64,000 bases of DNA from Lentibacter sp. XHP0401 (GTDB taxonomy: Bacteria > Pseudomonadota > Alphaproteobacteria > Rhodobacterales > Rhodobacteraceae), in the NCBI RefSeq assembly GCF_025751535.1, contig NZ_JAOWLC010000009.1, positions 62,001-126,000 on the forward strand, given 5' to 3'. The first letter of the stretch is position 1. Each line of letters opens with the position of its first letter. The position numbers and the translations under genes were made by a program. Positions 9,645 to 17,508 of the stretch are shown here, one piece after another. The notes beneath the pieces are model-generated. The model had not been told where the DNA came from. It searched no databases and saw nothing but the letters and a program-made list of their open reading frames with translations.

Positions 9645-9997
9645 GTGCCATCCTAACTCTTGGATAAGGGACTGGAGGCGCAAACCACCGACCATGCTGG
9701 CTCTTTTATTGGTGTGCGTGGTTACAGGTTAACGTCAACAGCGATGGTCTGCAATGTGCTCTCAACCGGCATTCGCTGCACTCTGCACGAATGGCCGCTG
9801 CCGTGAACTGGCCATGGCTTTGCAAAGCCCGCTTCCTGCGCTTAGCTGCCGCCCAAGCATCGGTCAAACTGGCCTCCAAGCCACCCTTCGCGGCGACCCT
9901 CACAAAGGTCGCGCAAGCATCAAATATTTCTGGCCCTCCACAGCCCCGCTTGACGCGGCATGACCCAAAGGCGACACTCGCCAAAAACGAGGCCGTC
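9645..9997. other. Gene-poor intergenic stretch with repeat-like sequence
   Basis: About 350 bp with no convincing gene. The segment from about 9742 to 9960 contains opposed ATTCGCTGC and CGAATGGCCGC words (near 9770-9797) and runs in a style unlike either flank. Reading frames cross it on both strands, but they lack a ribosome-binding site and run into the real GSCFA gene. It may be a copy of a dispersed intergenic repeat; a search would be needed to say so. Confidence 0.35.
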
Positions 9998-11077
9998 ATG
10001 AGCGACACCCCCTATTCTTCCCAGCCCCCCAAGGCCTTCTGGCGCACCGGCGTCGCCGATGCGGGCATCTATGGCTATGAAGGCCTCTTCCGCTCCAAAT
10101 GGAAACTGCCCGCCAATGCCGCCTTCGCCACTTATGGCAGTTGTTTTGCCCAGCACATCTCGCGCGCGGTGCAGGCCAATGGCAAACCATGGGTTAATGC
10201 CGAGCCTGCCCCTGCCTCCGCCTCTGCGTCCGTTGCTTCAAAGTTCGGATACGGTGTCTATTCGTCGCGCACTGCCAATATCTATACCGCACGGATGCTG
10301 GAACTCTGGGTAGCTCTTGCCATCAAGCCCAAGCGCTGCGACTCCATCGAAATCTGGGAAGACGCGGCAGGCCGCTTCCGCGACTCCCTGCGCCCCACAA
10401 TCGAGCCGGACGGCTTCGCCAGCCATGAAGACTGTATCGAAATGCTCAAGGCAACCGCCCGCGCTTTCAGGCGCTCGGCGCGCGAGGCACAGGTCTTTGT
10501 CTTTACCATGGGCCTCACCGAAGGCTTCGAGAATGCCGTCACCGGCCAGCCCTATGCCCTATGCCCCGGCACGCTCGCGGGCACTTATGATGCGGCCCAA
10601 CACCGCTTTATCAACTATCGCTATCCGCAAATTCTCAAATCTATGAAAACCGCAATACAGGGTCTGCGGGCGATCAACCCCTCGCTCAAGTTCCTGCTCA
10701 CGGTCTCGCCCGTGCCGCTCACAGCCACTGCTACGGATGATCATGTGCTGCTCGCCACACAATACTCGAAATCGGTCCTGCGCGCCGTGGCGGGGGACTT
10801 GGCCGAAGTGGCAGCCGATATCGACTATTTCCCCAGCTACGAAATCATCGCAAGCCCGCCCACACGCGGGCAGTTCTTTGCACCCAACATGCGCTCGGTC
10901 GAGCCTGACGGGGTCGCGCTGGTGATGGAGCACTTCTTCAAGGGTATGCGCTTTTCCAAGAAGCAACTGGCAGACAACGCCGCCGAAACAGCCCGTCGCG
11001 CCAGTATAACAGCCGAGACCGAGGCCGATGACCTCGCCTGCGAGGAAATACTGCTTGATCAAGGGGCGCGCTCATGA
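9998..11077 (+). CDS. GSCFA domain-containing protein
   Basis: Member of the GSCFA family, which takes its name from the motif seen here at residues 47-51 (TYGSCFAQH). The family is related to SGNH/GDSL hydrolases and often lies in surface-polysaccharide regions; a role as acyl esterase or transferase is likely but unproven. The start at 9998 (MSDTPYSSQP) has GAGG upstream and begins the conserved region at once. A longer frame from 9791 adds low-quality sequence. The next gene starts inside its stop (ATGA overlap), so the two are translated together. The product is 359 residues. Confidence 0.85.
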   Translation: MSDTPYSSQPPKAFWRTGVADAGIYGYEGLFRSKWKLPANAAFATYGSCFAQHISRAVQANGKPWVNAEPAPASASASVASKFGYGVYSSRTANIYTARMLELWVALAIKPKRCDSIEIWEDAAGRFRDSLRPTIEPDGFASHEDCIEMLKATARAFRRSAREAQVFVFTMGLTEGFENAVTGQPYALCPGTLAGTYDAAQHRFINYRYPQILKSMKTAIQGLRAINPSLKFLLTVSPVPLTATATDDHVLLATQYSKSVLRAVAGDLAEVAADIDYFPSYEIIASPPTRGQFFAPNMRSVEPDGVALVMEHFFKGMRFSKKQLADNAAETARRASITAETEADDLACEEILLDQGARS

Positions 11078-11739
11078 CCCGCCTCATCGTTGTCGGCGAT
11101 AGCCACGCTCGCGCCCTCGCCCTTGGCGCCACGGCTGCAGGCTATGAAACCCTCACCTACGCCAACTCCGCCGCCGCATGGCGCGATGGTGTCGTCCGCC
11201 TGCAATCGGATGGGACACTTGCATCCGATCGTTTCCGCGCCCGCCAGAAAATCGAGAGTTTCGCAGAAGAAGTCGGCACAACGCCGCCCCTCACATCAGG
11301 CGCGCCCGTCGTGGCCAGCATAGGGCATCACGCCTCGCAGTTCCTCACCGAAATGCGCATCAAGAAGCTTGGCCTCACAACCGTGCCAACCCGCTCAGCC
11401 GAAACCTTGCTGTCGCCTGCCTTCCTCACCGCATGGCTGGAAGACGCCCGCCGCGATGCGCTCGACGGCCTTGCAGCCATAGCCGCAAGCGCTCCTCTCG
11501 TCGTGGTGACCCCGCCCGCGTTTGACCGCAATCCATTGCTGCTCGCGCTCACCGACGCGCTCAACAGTCTCATCCGCGCCCATGGCCTGCCGCTCTATGA
11601 TCCGAATGAAACGCTGGCTGACAATGACGGCACCTTGCCCGCAAAATTCGCCCATGAAGACGGCAAACACGGCAACACCATCTTTGGCGAAGCCGTATTC
11701 AATGACCTGTTAAAGTTAAAGCTTATTCCAAAGCCATAA
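11074..11739 (+). CDS. SGNH/GDSL hydrolase-like protein
   Basis: A 221-residue protein with an N-terminal LIVVGDSHA (residues 4-12), the block I serine region of SGNH hydrolases. A second block is seen at VASIGHHASQF. Toward the C terminus there are DPNETLADNDG and FAHEDGKHGN; the latter has the D-x-x-H spacing typical of the catalytic Asp/His block (block V). It overlaps the GSCFA gene by 4 bp. The two may act on the same acylated carbohydrate, which is inference from context. Substrate unknown. Confidence 0.65.
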   Translation: MTRLIVVGDSHARALALGATAAGYETLTYANSAAAWRDGVVRLQSDGTLASDRFRARQKIESFAEEVGTTPPLTSGAPVVASIGHHASQFLTEMRIKKLGLTTVPTRSAETLLSPAFLTAWLEDARRDALDGLAAIAASAPLVVVTPPAFDRNPLLLALTDALNSLIRAHGLPLYDPNETLADNDGTLPAKFAHEDGKHGNTIFGEAVFNDLLKLKLIPKP

Positions 11740-11746
11740 CAAATAC

Positions 11747-12526
11747 TTACATCGTGGAGTTAACAGCGCCGCCATCGAGCAGAATGTTCTGCCCGACCAT
11801 GAACCCCGCATATTGGGAGCACATGAACGCACAGGTCGCGCCAAACTCTTCCGCCGTGCCATAGCGCTGCGCCGGAATAGTGGCCTCGCGCTGCTTTTGC
11901 GCTTCGTCTGCTGTAATCCCCTGCGCGTTCGCCACGCCCGCATCCAGCGAGGTTGCCCTGTCTGTCGCATGTATCCCGGGTTGCAGATTGTTGATCGTCA
12001 CACCGCTTCCCGCAACCTGCCGCGCTGTGCCTGCAACAAACCCGGTCAGCCCCGCACGTGCTGAGTTGCTCAAACCAAGCACAGGAATAGGCGCCTTCAC
12101 CGACTGCGAGGTGATGTTCACTACACGCCCCCAGCCCTGTTTTTGCATATGCGGCACAAGCGCTTGCATCAACGCAATCGGCGTCAGCATATTCGCATCA
12201 AGTGCCGCGATAAAATCATCGCGCGCCCAATCCGTCCATGTCCCGGGAGGCGGACCGCCCGCATTTGTCACCAGAATGTCCACATCCCCTGCCGCAGCAA
12301 GCACTTTTGCGCGGCCCTCCTCGGTGGTCACATCCGCCGCCACAGCCGTTACCTCGACACCGTATTTCCCTGCAATATCAGCAGCAACAGCCTCAAGCAC
12401 CTCGGCGCCACGCGCGTTCATCACAAGGTTCACACCCGCTTCTGCAAGCGCTTCGGCGCACCCGCGCCCCAAACCCTTTGAAGAAGCGCACACCAGCGCT
12501 CTCTTACCCGCAATTCCCAAATCCAT
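11747..12526 (-). CDS. SDR family protein lacking the usual catalytic Tyr/Lys
   Basis: Short-chain dehydrogenase/reductase-like protein of 259 residues. The start at 12526 (MDLGIAGKRA) has AAGGAG upstream. The cofactor loop reads CASSKGLGRG at 13-22 instead of TGxxxGxG, and NAGG follows at 88-91. Ser140 is present, but the YxxxK position reads Leu152 and Ala156 in GLSNSARAG. This matches a known SDR subgroup with imperfect NAD and catalytic motifs, often annotated as 3-oxoacyl-ACP reductase-like. A true reductase activity should not be assumed. It is transcribed divergently from the Hint-domain gene. Confidence 0.8.
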   Translation of the reverse strand: MDLGIAGKRALVCASSKGLGRGCAEALAEAGVNLVMNARGAEVLEAVAADIAGKYGVEVTAVAADVTTEEGRAKVLAAAGDVDILVTNAGGPPPGTWTDWARDDFIAALDANMLTPIALMQALVPHMQKQGWGRVVNITSQSVKAPIPVLGLSNSARAGLTGFVAGTARQVAGSGVTINNLQPGIHATDRATSLDAGVANAQGITADEAQKQREATIPAQRYGTAEEFGATCAFMCSQYAGFMVGQNILLDGGAVNSTM

Positions 12527-12671
12527 CGTGCAAACTCCTTCTGTTTCACGCCCCACAAAAGCGCATATCCAAGAGGAAGACCAGAGCAACACCGCACACT
12601 TGCCGCGCTTTCGCCCCAATCCTATGATAGCCGCTTTACTGAAATACCCACCACAATGAGCCATCCAGTCC

Positions 12672-13676
12672 ATGAGCGAAACCGCCCACGCCCTTCAAGT
12701 CTATACCGCGCCGATGCTGCCTGTCTCCAACGGCGCAAACTTTGGCGATAATCTCAGCTTCGCCGCCGACCTCATGCTCGATGATTCCTATCACCTCGCG
12801 CCCGAGGCCGCGCCCCTGCGCCTCGGCCTGCACGCGCTGGAGAACGGACACTTCCGCATCGCAACAGACACCCAAACTGGCCGCGAGGGTGCAACCGTCG
12901 TGCTCGACAGTTGCATCACGCTCATGGATACCCAAAGCCAGCCCATCGAAGTGCTGCTCCTGGTCGAAGTCGATGAAGCTGGCCATGTGGCGCAAGTCTA
13001 TGCCATGCCGCTCGCACCGCTTGAGCCCAAATCCGATTACCGCCTCGTCGGCATTGATACCGAAAATGCGCCGCTGCGCTTTGCCCAGGTCGCCTGCGTC
13101 TCTTTCACACGTGGTACGCGCCTCAGCCTCGCCACGGGCGAGCAGCGCGCCGTCGAAGACCTGCGAGTCGGCGATAAACTCCTCACCCGCGATGACGGCC
13201 CCCAGCCCATCCGCTGGATCGGCCACCATACCGTCCGCGCCATGGGCGATTTCGCTCCCGTGATGATCACCAAAGGCACGCTCCACAACGAGAACGACCT
13301 CCTCGTCTCCCCCGATCATCGCCTCTTTGTCTATCAACGCGAAGACAAGCTCGGTGCAGGCCGCTCCGAGGTGCTTCTCAAAGCGCAGCATCTTGTGAAT
13401 GGGAATACTGTCTTTGTGCAGGAGGGTGGCTTTGTCGACTACTTCCAGATCCTCTTTGACGCCCACCAGATCGTCTTTGCCGAAGGCATCGCCGCCGAAA
13501 CCCTGCTGATTGATCCACGCACGCGCAGCGCCCTGCCTGCAAATGTCGCCGAAACCCTTGGTGGCACACTCACGGGTCACCGCACCCGCAGCCATAGCGA
13601 GTTTGAAGTCAGCCAAAGCCTGCTCAACCGCCCCGATGCCGCCGAACTACTGCTGCGCGCCTCGCGCGGCTCCTAA
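12672..13676 (+). CDS. Hint domain-containing protein (Hint_2 type)
   Basis: A 334-residue protein with a Hedgehog/intein (Hint_2) fold in its second half. The domain begins at ACVSFTRGTR (141-150) and continues through EDLRVGDKLLTRDDGPQPIRWIG and a VSPDHRLFV block carrying the conserved Asp-His. At the position where the nucleophilic cysteine would open the domain (CFxxGT) it has Ser144; Cys142 lies two residues earlier. In this bacterial group such proteins are common, and whether they self-cleave is not known. The N-terminal 130 residues have no recognised domain. Its stop overlaps that of the convergent BrnA-like gene. Confidence 0.8.
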   Translation: MSETAHALQVYTAPMLPVSNGANFGDNLSFAADLMLDDSYHLAPEAAPLRLGLHALENGHFRIATDTQTGREGATVVLDSCITLMDTQSQPIEVLLLVEVDEAGHVAQVYAMPLAPLEPKSDYRLVGIDTENAPLRFAQVACVSFTRGTRLSLATGEQRAVEDLRVGDKLLTRDDGPQPIRWIGHHTVRAMGDFAPVMITKGTLHNENDLLVSPDHRLFVYQREDKLGAGRSEVLLKAQHLVNGNTVFVQEGGFVDYFQILFDAHQIVFAEGIAAETLLIDPRTRSALPANVAETLGGTLTGHRTRSHSEFEVSQSLLNRPDAAELLLRASRGS

Positions 13677-14062
13677 TCGTCCAGCTCCTCACGCCGTCGC
13701 GCAGAGCGCTCCATCTGCAAGGCAATCTTGCGCTCCATATAGCGTTCAAACCGTGGCACATGGCTTTCTCCGTCCCAATGGGTGCTCACCTTGCCCGAGG
13801 CAAGGCCAAGCCAGTAAAGCCGCAAAATCTGGTTGATGCGCGCGCCATAGCCCGGCCCCATCTTGCGAAACCAGCGCACCATGTCCGCATCAAGCCGCAC
13901 CGTCACCCGCGTCTTGGCGCGATGCACGGGCATCGCCGAGTTGAGTCCGTCCCAGTCCTCGGGCAAGGCCGCGTCAATCCACTCGTCCTTCAGCGCCTCC
14001 TGAAGCTCTTTCAGTTCCATTATCAGGTCGCGCTCGGCGGCGTCTCTCGTGGCTTGGGTCAT
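13673..14062 (-). CDS. BrnA-like ribbon-helix-helix protein without a BrnT partner
   Basis: Probable DNA-binding protein of the BrnA antitoxin family. The C-terminal half reads KTRVTVRLDADMVRWFRKMG (50-69) then GYGARINQILR, the ribbon-helix-helix pattern of BrnA. The N-terminal third is acidic and helical; the last 30 residues are charged and may form a helix. In brnTA operons the toxin BrnT is encoded just upstream of brnA. Here the upstream sequence is an intergenic repeat element and then prfC on the other strand, so this is an orphan. It may regulate its own promoter through that element. The 129-residue length is slightly long for BrnA. Confidence 0.65.
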   Translation of the reverse strand: MTQATRDAAERDLIMELKELQEALKDEWIDAALPEDWDGLNSAMPVHRAKTRVTVRLDADMVRWFRKMGPGYGARINQILRLYWLGLASGKVSTHWDGESHVPRFERYMERKIALQMERSARRREELDD

Positions 14063-14118
14063 GTCTTTACCTCACGTTGTTTTGAAGCATCCTCGCAGCC
14101 ATGCGTTAACGTTTTCAG

Positions 14119-14186
14119 AGGGGGGCGAACGCCCGTTTTGGCGGTGCACGGGCTGTGCACGGGGTGTGCACGCTTTTCACCCCCCT
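14119..14186. repeat. Three phased GTGCAC boxes inside a G7/C7-type inverted repeat
   Basis: GTGCAC occurs at 14144, 14155 and 14166, exactly 11 bp apart, with extended similarity (TGCACGGG). The block is flanked by AGGGGGG (14119-14125) and CCCCCCT (14180-14186), which are reverse complements. It lies between the divergent starts of the BrnA-like gene (14062) and prfC (14240). Helical phasing suggests cooperative protein binding, or a folded leader for either transcript. Confidence 0.6.
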
Positions 14187-14239
14187 AGAATCGCTATGAA
14201 TTCTTGCCAAAGCCGCGTTCCTTACCTATACGCGCGCTC

Positions 14240-15847
14240 ATGGCTACAGACCTTTCAAACCGCCCTAAGCTTCCCGCTGAAATTGCCCGCCGCCGGACCT
14301 TCGCGATCATCTCGCACCCCGACGCCGGCAAAACCACGCTGACGGAAAAGTTCCTCCTCTATGGCGGTGCCATCCAGATGGCCGGACAAGTGCGCGCCAA
14401 GGGCGAAGCCCGCCGCACCCGCTCGGACTTTATGCAGATGGAAAAAGACCGTGGCATCTCTGTTTCGGCCTCGGCCATGTCGTTTGATTTCAACGGCTTG
14501 CGCTTCAATCTTGTTGATACTCCCGGTCACTCCGATTTTTCCGAAGATACCTACAGAACCCTCACAGCCGTTGACGCTGCGGTTATGGTCATCGACGGTG
14601 CAAAAGGCGTTGAAAGCCAGACACAGAAGCTCTTTGAAGTCTGCCGGATGCGCGACCTGCCCATCCTCACCTTCTGCAACAAGATGGACCGCGAGAGCCG
14701 CGATACATTTGATATCATTGATGAAATCCAAGAGATGCTGGCGATCGACGTGACACCGGCAAGCTGGCCCATCGGGGTCGGCTCGGAGTTCTTGGGGTGC
14801 TATGACCTGATCAATGACCGCCTTGAGCTGATGGATCGTGCCGACCGTAACAAAGTTGGTGAATCCGTTAAAATCAACGGCCTGGAAGACCCTCTTCTTG
14901 CCCAACACCTGCCTAAGCACCTGCTTGAAAAGCTGCTCGAAGAGGTCGAAATGGCCCGCGAACTGCTGCCCAAACTTGATCCGCAATCCGTCCTCGAAGG
15001 CCACATGACCCCGATCTGGTTCGGCTCCGCGATCAACAGCTTCGGTGTGCAAGAGCTGATGAACGGCATCGGCCATTACGGCCCCGAGCCGCAAATCCAG
15101 AACGCCGAGCCGCGCAAAATTTCTCCTGAAGAAACAAAGGTTTCCGGCTTTGTTTTCAAAGTTCAGGCCAACATGGACCCAAAGCACCGCGACCGCGTGG
15201 CATTTGTCCGCATGGCGTCCGGCCACTTCAAACGCGGCATGAAACTCACCCATGTGCGCAGCAAAAAGCCAATGGCCATCACCAATCCGGTGCTGTTCCT
15301 CGCATCCGACCGCGAACTAGCCGAGGAAGCTTGGGCAGGCGACATTATCGGCATCCCCAACCACGGCCAACTTCGCATCGGCGATACGTTAACCGAAGGT
15401 GAACTATTACGGGTTACAAACATCCCCTCCTTCGCGCCCGAGCTTTTGCAAGGTGTCCGCGCGATGGATCCGATGAAGTCAAAGCACCTTGAAAAAGCTT
15501 TGATGCAATTCGCCGAGGAAGGCGCGGCCAAGGTTTTCAAGCCGAGCATCGGTTCGGGCTATATTGTCGGTGTGGTCGGTGCGCTTCAATTTGAAGTGCT
15601 CGCAAGCCGCATCGAGCTTGAATATGGCCTGCCCGTGCGCTTTGAAAGCTCGCAGTTTACCTCGGCACGCTGGGTGAACGGTGCACGACAAGATGTTGAA
15701 AAGTTTGTGAATTTAAACAAACAACACATCGCGGAAGACCATGACGGCGACGTGGTGTATCTCACCCGCCTCAAGTGGGATATCGACCGTGTCGAGCGTG
15801 ATCATCCCGAGATCAAACTGACCGCCACCAAGGAAATGATGGTCTAG
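14240..15847 (+). CDS. prfC: Peptide chain release factor 3
   Basis: Translational GTPase that removes RF1 and RF2 from the ribosome after peptide release. The chosen start (MATDLSNRPK) is 12 codons inside the longest frame and gives a normal RF3 N terminus of 535 residues. GTPase motifs are G1 SHPDAGKT (25-32), G3 DTPGH (93-97) and G4 NKMD (147-150). Domain II and the C-terminal domain follow without interruption, ending in LTATKEMMV. It is probably monocistronic or the head of the loosely spaced gene group to its right (27-bp gap). Confidence 0.97.
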   Translation: MATDLSNRPKLPAEIARRRTFAIISHPDAGKTTLTEKFLLYGGAIQMAGQVRAKGEARRTRSDFMQMEKDRGISVSASAMSFDFNGLRFNLVDTPGHSDFSEDTYRTLTAVDAAVMVIDGAKGVESQTQKLFEVCRMRDLPILTFCNKMDRESRDTFDIIDEIQEMLAIDVTPASWPIGVGSEFLGCYDLINDRLELMDRADRNKVGESVKINGLEDPLLAQHLPKHLLEKLLEEVEMARELLPKLDPQSVLEGHMTPIWFGSAINSFGVQELMNGIGHYGPEPQIQNAEPRKISPEETKVSGFVFKVQANMDPKHRDRVAFVRMASGHFKRGMKLTHVRSKKPMAITNPVLFLASDRELAEEAWAGDIIGIPNHGQLRIGDTLTEGELLRVTNIPSFAPELLQGVRAMDPMKSKHLEKALMQFAEEGAAKVFKPSIGSGYIVGVVGALQFEVLASRIELEYGLPVRFESSQFTSARWVNGARQDVEKFVNLNKQHIAEDHDGDVVYLTRLKWDIDRVERDHPEIKLTATKEMMV

Positions 15848-15874
15848 GCTTATCCCCCGTGGCAGACTGCGCCC

Positions 15875-16633
15875 ATGAGCAACGAGACCCTCACATACAC
15901 AGGCGGCGCGGAAGAGATTCTCGCCCGTTGGAACAAGCGCCGCGGTCCCTTCAAACTTGAGGGCGCGGCCTACGCACCTGACCTTGATCTTGCCACCCTT
16001 GCTGGTCGTATCGTGCCCGAAAGCGCAGCCGAGCCGAAGGGCAATCACGGCACATTCGCCTTGAAACGCAGCATGATAGCGCCCGAGTTTATCGGCCTCT
16101 CCGAACTCGCTTTTCTCAACGCCCAGCTCATCGCCCACCTGCGCCGCAGCATTTATCCGCCCGAGGCGCCGGCCCTCTTCCGCCGCCTCTGGGCCGAGCA
16201 TCCCGAGCACCTCCTCGGCCAGCTTGATCTGCGCTGGCAGGTCTCTTCCGCAATGACATTTGCCGACCATGGGCAAGCAGGCCCCGAACAAGCCCTCGGC
16301 GCCTCCCTCAAAATGCTCTTCGGCCTCATCAAGCTCTACGAGTTCGAGCGCCTCTTCACAGGCCTCGCCCCAAGCGAAATTCACCGCTTCGGAAGCCGCT
16401 CCAAGGCCGCTATGCCCCTCAAAATGGACCAATATTCGCTCAACCACGGCGGCCTCGATGTTGCTTTGCTCGCGCCGCTCTATGCCCAAGCCGAGGATGC
16501 GCCTGTCCTCAAGCCCCTCGCGCTCACCCTGCTTCACGCGCTCAACGCAGAAGGCGGAACCATCTTCCGCCGCCTCGACACGATGAAAGAACGCCGCGCA
16601 AAAGCCCGTTCCAAAAAGGAAAACCGCGTTTGA
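15875..16633 (+). CDS. Conserved hypothetical protein upstream of two glycosyltransferase-like genes
   Basis: A 252-residue protein that I do not recognise. It is probably cytoplasmic: no signal peptide, no membrane segment, rich in Leu, Ala and charged residues. A region near 110-150 (GQLDLRWQVSSAMTF) precedes a helix-rich stretch, and the C terminus is strongly basic (KERRAKARSKKENRV). The downstream glycosyltransferase-like gene starts inside its stop codon (TTGA), so the genes are co-translated. By context it may take part in the same surface-glycan or protein-modification step. Confidence 0.65.
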   Translation: MSNETLTYTGGAEEILARWNKRRGPFKLEGAAYAPDLDLATLAGRIVPESAAEPKGNHGTFALKRSMIAPEFIGLSELAFLNAQLIAHLRRSIYPPEAPALFRRLWAEHPEHLLGQLDLRWQVSSAMTFADHGQAGPEQALGASLKMLFGLIKLYEFERLFTGLAPSEIHRFGSRSKAAMPLKMDQYSLNHGGLDVALLAPLYAQAEDAPVLKPLALTLLHALNAEGGTIFRRLDTMKERRAKARSKKENRV

Positions 16634-17508
16634 ACTGGGGCGTTGTCAGCACTGCCAAGGCCAGCCCGGAAGAGATCGCCCGCTTCGCCGCGCATCACAT
16701 CTCGATCGGTTGCGCGCGCATTGATATCTACCTCGACGGCCCCACTGAGCGCCTTGAGTTGCTCGCGCACCGAAACTTGCACTTTCACCAAGGCACAAGC
16801 GCGCAAAAGCCGCTCAACCAACGCCAGATGGATAACGCAACCCACGCCTACCAGCAGGCTGATACAGACTGGCTCGCGCACATCGACCTTGATGAATTCA
16901 TCCTCCCCGAAACAGACCTCACAGAGCAGCTCATCACCCTGCCAGACAGCACAGAATGGGTCCGTCTGCTCCCCGCCGAAGCCCTCGCCTCCGAACCGCT
17001 TACGCATTACAAACGCGCGCCCCAACATGCAGGCCTCAAACGTGGCGTGTTGGAAGCGCTCTACCCTGATTATGGCCTCGCCCTACGCACAGGCTTCATT
17101 TCCCATACTGAAGGCAAAGCCATCGCCCGCACGGGCCTTGCAGGCGCGCGCATGGGCATCCACAAATTGCGCGGCCGCAAGAAGCCCAAACCGGCAGCGC
17201 TCATGGCTCATCTTCTGCACCACCACGCAACCACATGGGAAAACTTCTCCGCCCACATGCACCGCCGCATGACGGGCACATCCTATACCTCTGCCCGCGA
17301 AGGCGAAGCCTCCATCGCCGATATCATCGAGATGATCACAGCAGAGCGCGGCGCAGACGGTGTAAAACACTTCTATCACAGCCTGCGCTCAGCCAGCCCC
17401 GAGCACCTCGCCACCCTTGAAAAGCTGGGGCTTCTTGTCACCCATGACTTGCAGCTCAATGCCAAGGCGCGCAAGCTCTTCCCAAAGCTTGAAGGCCTTT
17501 ACACATGA
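16630..17508 (+). CDS. Glycosyltransferase family 2-like protein, first of a tandem pair (TTG start)
   Basis: Putative GT-A-type glycosyltransferase related to the Glyco_tranf_2_4 group. The nucleotide-sugar and metal site appears as HIDLDEF (a D-x-D motif) about 85 residues in. The protein begins NWGVVSTAKAS, the same opening block as the next gene (WGIVSTIKAP). Translation seems to start at TTG 16630, overlapping the TGA of the previous gene, and the product has 292 residues. The next gene starts at its own stop through an ATGA overlap. It shares a layout with its neighbour and probably arose by duplication. Confidence 0.75.
   Translation: MNWGVVSTAKASPEEIARFAAHHISIGCARIDIYLDGPTERLELLAHRNLHFHQGTSAQKPLNQRQMDNATHAYQQADTDWLAHIDLDEFILPETDLTEQLITLPDSTEWVRLLPAEALASEPLTHYKRAPQHAGLKRGVLEALYPDYGLALRTGFISHTEGKAIARTGLAGARMGIHKLRGRKKPKPAALMAHLLHHHATTWENFSAHMHRRMTGTSYTSAREGEASIADIIEMITAERGADGVKHFYHSLRSASPEHLATLEKLGLLVTHDLQLNAKARKLFPKLEGLYT

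Noticed and set aside
9706-10008. 100-codon minus-strand frame over the gene-poor stretch
   Set aside because: No ribosome-binding site, it overlaps the start of the GSCFA gene, and its residues reflect repeat-like DNA.
12636-13616. 326-codon frame opposite the Hint-domain gene
   Set aside because: The plus-strand Hint motifs are clear, and the reverse frame has no family resemblance.
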